DNA of 64,000 bases from Streptosporangiaceae bacterium NEAU-GS5 (GTDB lineage: Bacteria > Actinomycetota > Actinomycetes > Streptosporangiales > Streptosporangiaceae), in the NCBI GenBank assembly GCA_017592665.1, contig JAGFNW010000017.1, positions 1 through 64,000 of the forward strand, read 5' to 3'. Each line of letters begins with the position of its first letter. Positions within the stretch are counted from its first letter, which is position 1. Below the pieces are notes generated by a model. The model had not been told where the DNA came from. It made no database searches and saw only the letters and a list, made by a program, of their open reading frames with translations. Shown piece by piece: positions 1 to 8,652 of the stretch. Made by a program: the position numbers and the translations under genes.

Positions 1-109
1 GGGGTGGGCGCGGGGCGAGGGCGGGGTGGGCGCGGGGCGAGGGCGGGGTGGGCGCGGGGCGAGGGCGGGGTGGGCGCGGGGCGAGGGCGGGGTGGGCGCG
101 GGGTGCGAG
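1..109. repeat. 22-bp G-rich tandem repeat, four perfect copies plus a degenerate fifth
   Basis: The unit GGGGTGGGCG...GAGGGC (22 bp) is repeated without change at 1-22, 23-44, 45-66 and 67-88. A fifth copy begins at 89 and decays after about 16 bases. The array runs off the left edge, so its full copy number is unknown. It is followed at about 110-130 by runs of three to five G separated by single T or TTA, which could form a G-quadruplex. It lies just beyond the 3' end of the rhamnose operon. No coding function is apparent; the long open frame through it is a by-product of the repeat. Confidence 0.9.
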
Positions 110-123
110 GGTGGGGGTGGGGG

Positions 124-1761
124 TTAGGGGTGGTTCCAGGTGAGGGTGCCGTGGTGGAGGGTGGGCTGCCAGCCTCGGAGGGGGGTGTGGGTCTCGAGGG
201 AGCGGGCTGTTGCGGTGAGGAGCGCGAGGTAGGAGGACCAGGCTACGTCGCCGGTGGTGGTCAGGCCGTCTTCGTTGAAGAACTCGCCGGTGGAGCCGTC
301 GCGTGGATCGACGAACAGGTTTCCGCCGTCGCTCGCGTCGGCGAAGGGCACGAGGTGGCCGTCCCACCAGCCTTCGGCGCCCTCGTCAACCATCACGGCG
401 CAGAGGCCGCGCCACTGCTTGAAGATCTGGACGACCGGCATGAACGAGTAGAACGGCGCCGGGCCGAAGCCCGGCCCGTGCGACCCGCTTGCGGCGCCGT
501 CGTGCCGGAGCAGCGAGGCACGCAGGTCGTCGGGGAAGCGCGCGCCCATGGCGGCCTCGTATTTCGCGATGGCCGCAGGCTGGGCGGGACCGTTGAGGGT
601 GCGGTAGGTCTCCGGCGCCTTCTTCGCCAGCCAGCGCTCGATCCGGTGCCACACGGCGTCCACCCGGCTGGCGACCTGGGCGTCCGGTGTGCGGACGACC
701 GGGGCGCGCTTGGGCGGCCGGCAACCGGCGGCCCGCGCCTCCTCGGGCGTGAGACGCCACGACTCCGGCTCCTCCTCGGTCGGCGTAGGGGACGGCCGGG
801 GGCCGCCCGCGCATCCGGCCGGTAAGGCCGCCGGGGGCTTGCTGGTCCAGCGCAGCTCGCAGTCGGCCGTGACCGACGGATACCAGCCGCGCACGTCAAA
901 GCCGCCGGCGAGGCCGGCCGCGATCTCGTTGAGCATGTCGGCGAAGGACGGCCAGCTCAGCGTCCCGTCGTAGCGGATGGGCCGGCCGGACGCCTTCTCG
1001 CCCACCCGGCCCGTGCGCGGGTCGACGAACAGGCTGTGCCCCTGGGCGTCGGTGGCGAAGGGTATGAGGCTTCCGTGCCATGTGCCGGTGTCGGGATCGG
1101 CCTTCCCATCCTTTCCTGCCATGATCAGCTCTTGGCAGAGCATGAGCTGCAGGTCGTAGAACGAGCTCAGCGTGGCCAGGCGATATCCGCCGGGGAGCTG
1201 GAAGCCGGCGCCGAAGTCTCCGTCGGCGCCGTTGTGCCGCAGGAGCGAGACGTAGAGGTCGTCGGGCAGCCTCTTGCCATACGCCCGCTCCCACTGCGGC
1301 AGCTCGGTGGCCGGGAACTGGAGCTTGCGCAGAGTGGCCGACGCGTGCTCGGCCAGCCAGCGGTCGATCACATCCCAGGACGCCGTCACGCGGGCGAAGA
1401 CCACCGGGTCGACCTTATGCGGCGAAGGCGCAGGCGAAGGCGTCACCAGGTCGCCGCCGGTCGTGCCATCCGGGGTCTGTGAGCATCCGGCCGCGGCCGC
1501 CTCTTGCGGCGTCAGCATCTGGGCGCGAATGGCCTCCGCCAGGGCAGGGTCATCCTTGCCCAGCTCGTCGGCGCACGAGAAATCGATCAGCCCGTCGGCA
1601 CCCAGCCCCGAACACTGGACCACCTCCGACCGCTCCGCCATGCCGCCCGCCATGCCGCCCGCCACCGGCGCCACGACGGCGGCGCTCGCGCCCGCGAGCC
1701 CTGCGATGAGCACGAGAGCCGACGCCACACGCACCCGACGACTTGCCCACCATCGCGTCAC
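124..1761 (-). CDS. Exported or membrane-anchored protein with two tandem SMI1/KNR4 (SUKH-like) domains
   Basis: A 545-aa product if started at the GTG at 1761, 10 bases after the rhaB stop. The open frame runs upstream through rhaB, so the start rests on what follows: basic residues, then one hydrophobic segment (about residues 11-33), a signal peptide or membrane anchor. Two homologous halves follow, about 125-290 and 370-530. Each has a helix of type RWLA, an LPDDL or FPDDL-x-SLLRH(N/D)GA motif, an aromatic 'WxG-LxPFA' strand and 'FVDPR-G', the layout of SMI1/KNR4 domains. A Pro/Thr linker with TPEEARAAGC separates them, and a similar TPQEAAAAGC precedes the first half. SUKH domains are best known as cytoplasmic immunity proteins against toxins, so an exported tandem form at the tail of a sugar operon is unusual. 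A 5-bp stem (1766-1779) overlaps the rhaB stop. Function unknown. Confidence 0.75.
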   Translation of the reverse strand: MTRWWASRRVRVASALVLIAGLAGASAAVVAPVAGGMAGGMAERSEVVQCSGLGADGLIDFSCADELGKDDPALAEAIRAQMLTPQEAAAAGCSQTPDGTTGGDLVTPSPAPSPHKVDPVVFARVTASWDVIDRWLAEHASATLRKLQFPATELPQWERAYGKRLPDDLYVSLLRHNGADGDFGAGFQLPGGYRLATLSSFYDLQLMLCQELIMAGKDGKADPDTGTWHGSLIPFATDAQGHSLFVDPRTGRVGEKASGRPIRYDGTLSWPSFADMLNEIAAGLAGGFDVRGWYPSVTADCELRWTSKPPAALPAGCAGGPRPSPTPTEEEPESWRLTPEEARAAGCRPPKRAPVVRTPDAQVASRVDAVWHRIERWLAKKAPETYRTLNGPAQPAAIAKYEAAMGARFPDDLRASLLRHDGAASGSHGPGFGPAPFYSFMPVVQIFKQWRGLCAVMVDEGAEGWWDGHLVPFADASDGGNLFVDPRDGSTGEFFNEDGLTTTGDVAWSSYLALLTATARSLETHTPLRGWQPTLHHGTLTWNHP

Positions 1762-1771
1762 GCGTGGCACT

Positions 1772-3244
1772 CTAGTGCCGCCCGGCGACAATTCCAGTGC
1801 GCGAGGCTGCGGCCGACCATGGTCCGGCCGGACCGCTCGGCTCGTAGCGGGTGACCCGGCTGGTGGCGCGTACGAGGGCCCGCATGGCGTCGAGGTCGTC
1901 GCCGACCACACCGAGCGAGCGGGCCTGCACCAGGGCGTTGCCGAGCGCGGTCGCCTCCTGCGGCCCGGCCTCGACGGGCAGCCCGCAGGCGTCGGCGGTC
2001 AGGCGGCACAGCAGCTCGTTGCGCGCGCCGCCGCCGACCACGTGCACGACGTCGACGGCGATCCCGGACAGCCGCTGGGCGTCCTCGATCGCGGCGCGGT
2101 GCGCGAGCGCGATGCTGTCGAGTATGCAGCGCACGGTCTCGGCCGGTCCGGCCGGCGGCGCCTCGCCCGTACGGCGGCAGGCCGCGACGATCCGGCCGGG
2201 CATGTCGCCGGGCGGCAGGAACGCCGGGTCACCTGTGTCGATCACCGATCGCAGGCCGGGCAGGGCGGCCGCCTCACGCAGCAGATCGGGGAGGTCGACG
2301 TCGAGGCCGTCGGCGCGCCACTGGCGCATGCTCTCCTGCAGCAGCCACAGGCCCATGACATTGCGCAGGTAGCGGATGGTGCCGTCGACACCGGCCTCGT
2401 TGGTGAAGTTGGCGGCCCGGCTCTCCTCGGTCAGCACCGGCCCGCCGAGCTCGACGCCGACGAGCGACCACGTGCCGCACGAGATGTAGCCGAAGGCGCG
2501 ACCCCGGGCCGGCACGCCGACCACGGCGGAGGCCGTGTCGTGCGAGCCGACGGCGGTCACCGGCACCGCACCCTGACCCGTCACCTCGGCCACGCCGGCC
2601 GTCAGGGAGCCGATCACCGACCCGGGCTCGCGCAACGGCGCGAACAGCCCGGGCCGCAGGCCGAGACGCTGGGCCAGGCCGCCAGCCCAGGTGCCGGTGA
2701 CCACGTCTAGCAACTGCGTCGTCGACGCGTTGGTGCGCTCCGAACCGGCCTCTCCGGTCAGCCAGAACGCCATCAGGTCGGGAATCAGCAGCATCGTACG
2801 CGCGGCCGCGTACTGCGCGGTGTCCCGGGCCGCGAACAGCTGGAACAGCGTGTTGATCGGCATCAGCTGCAGGCCTGTCGCCGTGTACAGCTCGCGCGGC
2901 GGCACGACCCGCAGGACCTCGTCCATGACGCCGTCGGTGCGCCCGTCGCGGTAGTGCACGGGGTTGCCGAGCAGCCGCCCGTCGCCGTCGAGCAGCCCGA
3001 AGTCGACGCCCCACGAGTCGACGCCGATCGAGTCGACCGGCCCGGCGTCGCGCAGCCCTTCGAGGATGCCGCGATAGAGGCGGAGCGCGTCCCAGTGCAG
3101 CGTGCCTCCCGCGCGGACCGGCACGTTGGGGAATCGGGCCACCTCGGTGAGGTCGAGCGTGTCCGGGCCGACCCGGGCGCGCATCACCCGGCCGCTGGCC
3201 GCGCCCAGGTCGACGGCCGCCACGGCGGCCTCACGCGAGCTCAC
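1772..3244 (-). CDS. rhaB: Rhamnulokinase
   Basis: Phosphorylates L-rhamnulose to L-rhamnulose 1-phosphate with ATP in the cytoplasm. About 490 aa, the usual length for the FGGY carbohydrate kinase family. The N-terminal phosphate-binding motif AAVDLGAASGR and the sequence GVDSWGVDFGLLD, hallmarks of rhamnulokinase, are present. The C-terminal domain has the ATP-binding VHVVGGGARNELLCRLTAD motif and substrate-specificity region GVDGTIRYLRNVMGLWLLQE. The GTG at 3244 is preferred: it follows the upstream stop by 7 bases and has a GAGG site about 6 bases before it, and the product begins just before the conserved strand. It lies in the rhamnose operon after the aldolase gene. Confidence 0.93.
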   Translation of the reverse strand: MSSREAAVAAVDLGAASGRVMRARVGPDTLDLTEVARFPNVPVRAGGTLHWDALRLYRGILEGLRDAGPVDSIGVDSWGVDFGLLDGDGRLLGNPVHYRDGRTDGVMDEVLRVVPPRELYTATGLQLMPINTLFQLFAARDTAQYAAARTMLLIPDLMAFWLTGEAGSERTNASTTQLLDVVTGTWAGGLAQRLGLRPGLFAPLREPGSVIGSLTAGVAEVTGQGAVPVTAVGSHDTASAVVGVPARGRAFGYISCGTWSLVGVELGGPVLTEESRAANFTNEAGVDGTIRYLRNVMGLWLLQESMRQWRADGLDVDLPDLLREAAALPGLRSVIDTGDPAFLPPGDMPGRIVAACRRTGEAPPAGPAETVRCILDSIALAHRAAIEDAQRLSGIAVDVVHVVGGGARNELLCRLTADACGLPVEAGPQEATALGNALVQARSLGVVGDDLDAMRALVRATSRVTRYEPSGPAGPWSAAASRTGIVAGRH

Positions 3245-3251
3245 AGCGGCC

Positions 3252-5282
3252 TCATCGCAGGAACGCCGCCGCCACGCCGGCGTCCACCGGCACCAGCAGC
3301 CCGGTCGTGTGCGACAGGTCGGAGCTCGCCAGTACGAAGACGGCGTTGGCCACGTGGGCGGGCAGGACCTCGCGCTTGAGCAGGGTGCGCTGCGCGTAGA
3401 ACTCGCCGAGCCTTTCCTCGGGCACCCCGTAGACGGCGGCCCGCTGGGCGCCCCATCCCGAGGCGAAGATGCCCGAGCCGCGTACGACGCCGTCGGGGTT
3501 GACACCGTTGACGCGGATGCGGTGCTCGCCGAGCTCGGCGGCCAGGAGCCGCACCTGGTGCGCCTGGTCGGCCTTGGCCGAGCCGTACGCGATGTTGGCG
3601 GGGCCGGCGAAGACGGCGTTCTTGCTGACGATGTAGACGATGTCGCCGCCCATGCCCTGGCCGACCATGACGCGGGCGGCCTCGCGTGAGACGAGGAAGG
3701 AGCCGCGTGCCATCACGTCGTGCTGCAGATCCCAGTCGGCCAGCGTGGTCTCCAGCAGCGGCTTGGAGACCGACAGCCCGGCGTTGTTGACCACGAGGTC
3801 GATGCCGCCGAAGGCCAGCACGGCGTCCCGTACGGCCGCGCCGATCTGCTCCTCGTCGGTGACGTCGGCGGCGACGGAGACGGCCGCGTCGGCCGTGCCG
3901 ATCTCGGCGGCGACGCGAGCCGCGGATTCGGCGTCCCGGTCGGCCACGACCACGCAGGCGCCCTCTGCGGCCAGCCGCAGCGCGACGGCCCGCCCGATGC
4001 CCGAGCCGCCGCCGGTGACCAGCGCGACACGGGACGCCAGCGGTTTGGGCGCCGGCATCCGGGCCAGTTTGGCCTCCTCAAGGGCCCAGTATTCGATCCG
4101 GAACCTCTCCGACTCCGGGATCGGGGCGTAGCGGGAGATGGCCTCGGCTCCGCGCATCACGTGGATCGCGTTGACGTAGAACTCGCCGGCCACCCGGGCC
4201 GTCTGCTTGTCGCGGCCGAAGGAGAACATGCCGACGCCGGGCACGAGCACGATGGCCGGATCGGCGCCCCGCATGGCCGGGGAGTCAGGGGCCGCGTGGC
4301 GCTGGTAGTAGCCCGCGTACTCCTCGCGGTAGGCGGCGTGCAGCTCCTTCAGCCTGGCCACGACGTCGTCGACGGGTGCCGCCGGCGGCAGGTCGAGGAC
4401 CATCGGCCGGACCTTCGTCCGCAGGAAGTGGTCGGGGCAGGAGGTGCCGAGCGCCGCCAGGCGCGGATGTTCCGTACGGGACAGGAAGTCCAGCACATCG
4501 GGGGCGTCGGTGAAGTGCCCGACCTGCGGCCGGTCGGTGGAGGCCAGGCCGCGCAGCACGGGCGCGAGCGCCGCCGCACGCGAGCGCCGCTCGTGCGGCG
4601 GCAGCGGCGCCAGCTCCGGCACGGCCGCTCCGAACGGCTCGGGCCGGCCGCGTTCGTCGATGAACGCCTGGGCCGTACGGATGATCTCCAGGGACCGGCG
4701 CTCGCACTCCTGGCTCGTGTCGCCCCACGCGGTGATGCCGTGGCCGCCGAGGATGACGCCGATCGCGCCCGGATGGGCCCGGCGGACGGCGGCGATGTCG
4801 AGGCCCAGCTGGAACCCGGGCCGCCGCCACGGCACCCAGATCACCCGGTCGCCGAAGCACTCCTTCGTCAGGGCCTCGCCGTCGGCGGCCGTGGCGAACG
4901 CGATGCCGGCGTCCGGATGCAGGTGGTCGACGTGATCGGCCTCGACCAGGCCGTGCATGGCCGTGTCGATGGACGGCGCGGCGCCGCCCCGGCCGTGCAG
5001 GCAGTAGTCGAACAGGGCGACCATCTCGTCCTCGCGATCGACCCCGGGATAGACGCCGGCGAGCGCCCTGAGCCGGTCGAGGCGGAGCGTGGCCAGGCCA
5101 GACTCGGTGAGCGTGCCGAGGTCGCCGCCGGAGCCCTTGACCCACAGCAGTTCGACGGGCCCTCCGGTGACCGGGTCGGTCGTCTCGCCCTTGGCCGAGG
5201 TGTTGCCACCGGCGTAGTTGGTGTTGCGCGGATCGGACCCCAGCCGGCGGGACCGTTCGACGAGCTCCCCGATGGGCGCCAT
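3252..5282 (-). CDS. Bifunctional rhamnulose-1-phosphate aldolase / L-lactaldehyde dehydrogenase
   Basis: A fusion of 676 aa. Residues about 1-390 form a class II aldolase/adducin-type domain that splits rhamnulose 1-phosphate into DHAP and L-lactaldehyde; metal-ligand candidates are the His residues of VDHLHPDAG and ILGGHG. Residues about 420-676 are a short-chain dehydrogenase with the NAD motif TGGGSGIG, NNAG, and catalytic Tyr and Lys in YGSAK, expected to oxidise lactaldehyde to lactate. This fusion (often called RhaD or RhaEW) is typical of actinobacteria and bacilli that lack a separate dehydrogenase. The ATG at 5282 shares its A with the rhaI TGA stop, implying translational coupling. 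Confidence 0.93.
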   Translation of the reverse strand: MAPIGELVERSRRLGSDPRNTNYAGGNTSAKGETTDPVTGGPVELLWVKGSGGDLGTLTESGLATLRLDRLRALAGVYPGVDREDEMVALFDYCLHGRGGAAPSIDTAMHGLVEADHVDHLHPDAGIAFATAADGEALTKECFGDRVIWVPWRRPGFQLGLDIAAVRRAHPGAIGVILGGHGITAWGDTSQECERRSLEIIRTAQAFIDERGRPEPFGAAVPELAPLPPHERRSRAAALAPVLRGLASTDRPQVGHFTDAPDVLDFLSRTEHPRLAALGTSCPDHFLRTKVRPMVLDLPPAAPVDDVVARLKELHAAYREEYAGYYQRHAAPDSPAMRGADPAIVLVPGVGMFSFGRDKQTARVAGEFYVNAIHVMRGAEAISRYAPIPESERFRIEYWALEEAKLARMPAPKPLASRVALVTGGGSGIGRAVALRLAAEGACVVVADRDAESAARVAAEIGTADAAVSVAADVTDEEQIGAAVRDAVLAFGGIDLVVNNAGLSVSKPLLETTLADWDLQHDVMARGSFLVSREAARVMVGQGMGGDIVYIVSKNAVFAGPANIAYGSAKADQAHQVRLLAAELGEHRIRVNGVNPDGVVRGSGIFASGWGAQRAAVYGVPEERLGEFYAQRTLLKREVLPAHVANAVFVLASSDLSHTTGLLVPVDAGVAAAFLR

Positions 5283-6463
5283 CAGGCCCCCCACCCCGCC
5301 GCCTGGCCCTCGGCCCGCTCCTGCCGCACCTTCTCGAAGTAACCGGAGCGGTGGTAGGCGGCGATGGGGTCGGGGTCGAGGCCCATGTCCTCGCGCAGTT
5401 CGCGAAGCAGCGGCCGTACGTCGGTGTTGTAGGCGTCCATGAGCGCGGCGTTGGCGCCCAGCACGTCGCCGCTCTCCTGGGCGGCGCGGAGGACGGCGTG
5501 GTCCACCAGCAGCGCCTTGGCCGTGGCCTCCTGCACGTTCATCACCGACCTGATGACCGCGGGGATCTTCGGCTCGATGTTGTGGCACTGGTCGAGCATG
5601 AACGCGATGCCCGCCTCCGGGCGCAGCGCGTCGGCCAGGACGATCTCGTGCATGATGCGGAACAGCTGGAAGGGGTCGGCCGAACCGACCATGAGGTCGT
5701 CGTCGGCGTAGAAGCGCGAGTTGAAGTCGAAGCCGCCGAGCTTGCCGGCGTGCAGCAGCATCGCCACGATGAACTCGATGTTGGTGCCCGGCGCGTGGTG
5801 ACCTGTGTCGATGACCACCTGGGCGCGCTCCCCCAGCCGCGCGCAGTGCAGGTAGGCGGTGCCCCAGTCGGGCACGTCGGTCATGTAGAAGGCGGGCTCG
5901 AACAGCTTGTACTCCAGCAGCATCCGCTGGTCGTCGCCGAGCCGGGCGTAGGTCTCGCCGAGGGCCTCGGCGAGCCGCTCCTGCCGGGTGCGCACGTCGT
6001 CCTGGCCGGGGTAGTTGGTGCCGTCGGAGAACCACAGCTTGAGGTCGCGCGACCCGGTCTGGTCCATGATGTCGACGCATTCCAGCAGGTGCCCGATGGC
6101 CTTGCGGCGCACCCCGGGGTCGGGGTTGGTGACGCTGCCGAGCTTGTAGTCGTTGTCCTGGAAGACGTTGGTGTTGATGGCGCCGAGCGCGATCCCCTGG
6201 TCCGCCGCGGCGCGGGCCAGGGCGGCGTAGTCGTCCATCCGGTCCCACGGGATGTGCAGCGCCACCGTCGGCGCCACCCCCGTGAACCGCTGCACGACCG
6301 CCGCGTCGGCGATCTTCTCGTACGGGTCGCGCGGCACCCCTTCCTGGGGAAACACCTTGAACCGCGTCCCCGAGTTGCCGTACGCCCAGGACGCGGTCTC
6401 CACGCGCTGGCCGCGCAGGGCCTGCTTGACGCGTGACCGGGTCTCCGGGGCGAAGTCGTTCAT
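5282..6463 (-). CDS. rhaI: L-rhamnose isomerase
   Basis: Converts L-rhamnose to L-rhamnulose. About 393 aa, a TIM-barrel of the xylose-isomerase superfamily in the actinobacterial/Pseudomonas stutzeri RhaI lineage rather than the E. coli RhaA lineage. Recognisable segments are HIPWD, GAINTNVFQDNDYKLGS, LEYKLFEPAFY, IDTGHHAPGTNIEF and GGFDFNSRFYADDD, which supply the metal-binding Glu, His and Asp residues. The ATG at 6463 sits 8 bases after GGGAG; a GTG one codon upstream is possible. It follows rhaS after an 82-base gap containing a strong hairpin. Confidence 0.94.
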   Translation of the reverse strand: MNDFAPETRSRVKQALRGQRVETASWAYGNSGTRFKVFPQEGVPRDPYEKIADAAVVQRFTGVAPTVALHIPWDRMDDYAALARAAADQGIALGAINTNVFQDNDYKLGSVTNPDPGVRRKAIGHLLECVDIMDQTGSRDLKLWFSDGTNYPGQDDVRTRQERLAEALGETYARLGDDQRMLLEYKLFEPAFYMTDVPDWGTAYLHCARLGERAQVVIDTGHHAPGTNIEFIVAMLLHAGKLGGFDFNSRFYADDDLMVGSADPFQLFRIMHEIVLADALRPEAGIAFMLDQCHNIEPKIPAVIRSVMNVQEATAKALLVDHAVLRAAQESGDVLGANAALMDAYNTDVRPLLRELREDMGLDPDPIAAYHRSGYFEKVRQERAEGQAAGWGA

Positions 6464-6497
6464 CACTTGTCTCCCTCTACCCGACGGGGTGAGCGGG

Positions 6498-6534
6498 GGG
6501 CATGGCGCGCCGCGTTCGAGGGCGCGCCATGCCC
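6498..6534 (-). terminator. Intercistronic hairpin between rhaS and rhaI (attenuator-like)
   Basis: A perfect 14-bp inverted repeat (6498-6511 against 6521-6534, GGGCATGGCGCGCC) with a 9-base loop, placed just after the rhaS stop. There is no T-tract, so full termination is doubtful. It more likely protects the rhaS end of the transcript or causes partial termination, giving more binding protein than catabolic enzyme. Confidence 0.65.
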
Positions 6535-6545
6535 GCTGATGTGGG

Positions 6546-7628
6546 TCAGAAGTTGAGCTGGTCGATGTTGTCGGCGTTGAAGGTGAACGGCTCGCCGAGC
6601 AGCACGGTGGCGTCCTTGCCGACGGTGAAGTCGCCGAGCTTTCCGGCCGTGAACTTGTCGCCTTCCTTGCCGCTGATCAGGCCGGAGGCGAGCGCGCCAC
6701 CGGCGTAGGCGGCGAGGTAGCCGAGGTCGGCCGGGTTCCACAGGGCGAAGGCCTTGACGGTGCCGTCCTTGACGTAGGCGCGCATCTGGTTGGGCGTGCC
6801 GAGGCCGGTGAGCTGGACCTTGCCCTTGTAGCTGGAGCCGGACAGGTAGCGCCCGGCCGCCGCGATGCCGACCGTGGTGGGCGAGATGATGCCCTTGAGG
6901 TCGGGGTGCTTGGCCAGCAGGCCCTGTGCCTCCTGGAAGGACTTCTGGTCGTCGTCGTCGCCGTAGACCGTGTCGACCAGCTTGAGCTTCGCATACTCGG
7001 GCTTGGCCAGCTCGGTCTTCATCATCTCGATCCAGGCGTTCTGGTTCGTCGCGTTGGCCGTCGCCGACAGGATCGCGATCTCGCCGCCGTCCGGGCCCAC
7101 CGCGTCGGAGATCAGCTTGATCTGGATCTTCGCGATGCCGTCCGCGGTGGCCTGGTTGATGAACAGGTCGCGGCAGGACGGGTCGGTGTCGCTGTCAAAG
7201 GTGACGATCTTGGCGCCGGCCGCGCGGGCCTCGTTCAGGGCGCCGCAGATGGCGTTCTTGTCGTTGGCGGAGACCACGATGACGTTCGTGCCCTGCTGCG
7301 ACAGCGTGTTGATGTAGCTGACCTGGGCCGACGGGCTGGCCTCCGACGGGCCGGTCTCGCTGTAGGTCCCCTTGAACTGCTCGACGGCCTCCTTGCCGCC
7401 CTTGTTGTCGGAGGTGTCGAAGTAGGGGTTGTTGACCTGCTTGGGCAGGAAAGCGACCTTCAGCCCCTCCTTGATGGTGGTGGCCGCGGCCCCACCGGCG
7501 GAGGACGCGGCGGCGCTCGCGCCGGTCGTGGCGCCCGAACCGCCGGAACTGTCATCGGCGCAGCCGGCGGTGGCGAGCCCCAACGCCGCCACGGCCGTCA
7601 ACGCGACAAAACGAAGACTCAGTCTCAT
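6546..7628 (-). CDS. rhaS: Rhamnose ABC transporter substrate-binding lipoprotein
   Basis: A 360-aa periplasmic-binding protein of the ribose/rhamnose class (Peripla_BP_4 fold), which captures L-rhamnose outside the membrane and delivers it to the RhaPQ permeases. The signal peptide ends in a lipobox with the lipidated Cys at about residue 23 (ATAGC). A low-complexity Ser/Gly/Ala linker follows. The core has FLPKQVNNPYFDT, VVSANDK, TFDSDT and LTGLGTPNQM. The ATG at 7628 follows an AAAGGA site; longer frames upstream would remove the lipoprotein start. It is the fourth gene of the minus-strand operon. Confidence 0.92.
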   Translation of the reverse strand: MRLSLRFVALTAVAALGLATAGCADDSSGGSGATTGASAAASSAGGAAATTIKEGLKVAFLPKQVNNPYFDTSDNKGGKEAVEQFKGTYSETGPSEASPSAQVSYINTLSQQGTNVIVVSANDKNAICGALNEARAAGAKIVTFDSDTDPSCRDLFINQATADGIAKIQIKLISDAVGPDGGEIAILSATANATNQNAWIEMMKTELAKPEYAKLKLVDTVYGDDDDQKSFQEAQGLLAKHPDLKGIISPTTVGIAAAGRYLSGSSYKGKVQLTGLGTPNQMRAYVKDGTVKAFALWNPADLGYLAAYAGGALASGLISGKEGDKFTAGKLGDFTVGKDATVLLGEPFTFNADNIDQLNF

Positions 7629-7644
7629 TTTTGGGGGGTTCCTT

Positions 7645-8652
7645 TCATCGAGGTGAGGACGCGGCGGGTGCGGCTCCCGCTCGTCGTCGTCGCAGTCGCG
7701 CACGCAGCAGGCTCACGGCGTTCGGCCCGACGACCGAGGCGATGAGCAGGGAGCCGGTGACGACCGTCAGGGTGTTCGCGGGCACGTAGGCAAGCTGCAG
7801 CGCGTTGCGCAGCGTGCCCAGCAGAGCCACCGCGGCGAGCACGCCCACCAGCCCGCCCCGGCCCCCGAAGATGGACACGCCGCCCAGCAGCACGGCCGCC
7901 ACGACCGTGAGCTCCAGCCCGAGGCCGTTGTCGGCGCGCGCGCTGGCGAAGCGCAGCGTCCAGAACACTCCGGCCAGCGACGACATGGCGCCGGTGGCCA
8001 CGAAAAGCCAGAACTTGGTCCGCCGTACGGAGATCCCGGCGAACCGGGTGGCCTCGGCGTTGTTGCCCATGGCGTACAGGCCGCGGCCGATGGGGGTGGC
8101 GTGCAGCACGATCCCGAAGACCACGGCCAGCGCGGCGACCACGAGGATCACCCACGGGATGGTGGTGCGCGGGATGGGCGCGACCGCGTCGGTCGTCCAG
8201 CCGATCGGATAGTCGGCCACGGCCCGGTCGCCGAGCACGACGTAGGCGAGGCCGCGGTAGAGCGCCAGCGTCCCGATCGTGACCGCCAGCGACGGCAGGC
8301 CGAACCCCGTGACGAACAGCCCGTTGACCGCGCCGAGCAGGGCGCCGAGCAGCACGCACAGCACGATGATCAGCGGCAGCGACGTGACGCCCCACACCCA
8401 CAGCTGGCCCATCACCGAGCAGGTGAGGCCGAGCACGCTGGCGACCGACAGGTCGATCTCGCCGGTGATGACGACCAGCGTCATGGGCATCGCGATCAGC
8501 GCGATCGGGATGGCCTCCAGCGACACGAACCGCCAAAATCGCGGGCTCGCCACGCCGTCGATGGCGAGGGCGCCGGCGACGGACACGACGACCAGCGCGA
8601 TCAGCACGACCGCGTCCCACGAGCCGAACACGCGGCGCGCGCGCTCAGGCAT
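7645..8652 (-). CDS. rhaQ: Rhamnose ABC transporter permease
   Basis: A 335-aa inner-membrane permease of the BPD_transp_2 (ribose/AraH/RbsC) family with eight or more hydrophobic segments. Family signatures include TGEIDLSVASVLGLT and GGVSIFGGRGGLVGV. The start overlaps the preceding permease gene by 8 bases. The Arg-rich tail after the last membrane segment should face the cytoplasm. The RhaP/RhaQ labels follow the order used for rhizobial rhamnose importers and could be swapped. Confidence 0.9.
   Translation of the reverse strand: MPERARRVFGSWDAVVLIALVVVSVAGALAIDGVASPRFWRFVSLEAIPIALIAMPMTLVVITGEIDLSVASVLGLTCSVMGQLWVWGVTSLPLIIVLCVLLGALLGAVNGLFVTGFGLPSLAVTIGTLALYRGLAYVVLGDRAVADYPIGWTTDAVAPIPRTTIPWVILVVAALAVVFGIVLHATPIGRGLYAMGNNAEATRFAGISVRRTKFWLFVATGAMSSLAGVFWTLRFASARADNGLGLELTVVAAVLLGGVSIFGGRGGLVGVLAAVALLGTLRNALQLAYVPANTLTVVTGSLLIASVVGPNAVSLLRARLRRRRAGAAPAASSPR

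Noticed and set aside
1-109. Tandem repeat as a CRISPR array
   Set aside because: Copies are directly adjacent with no spacers, and no cas gene is present.
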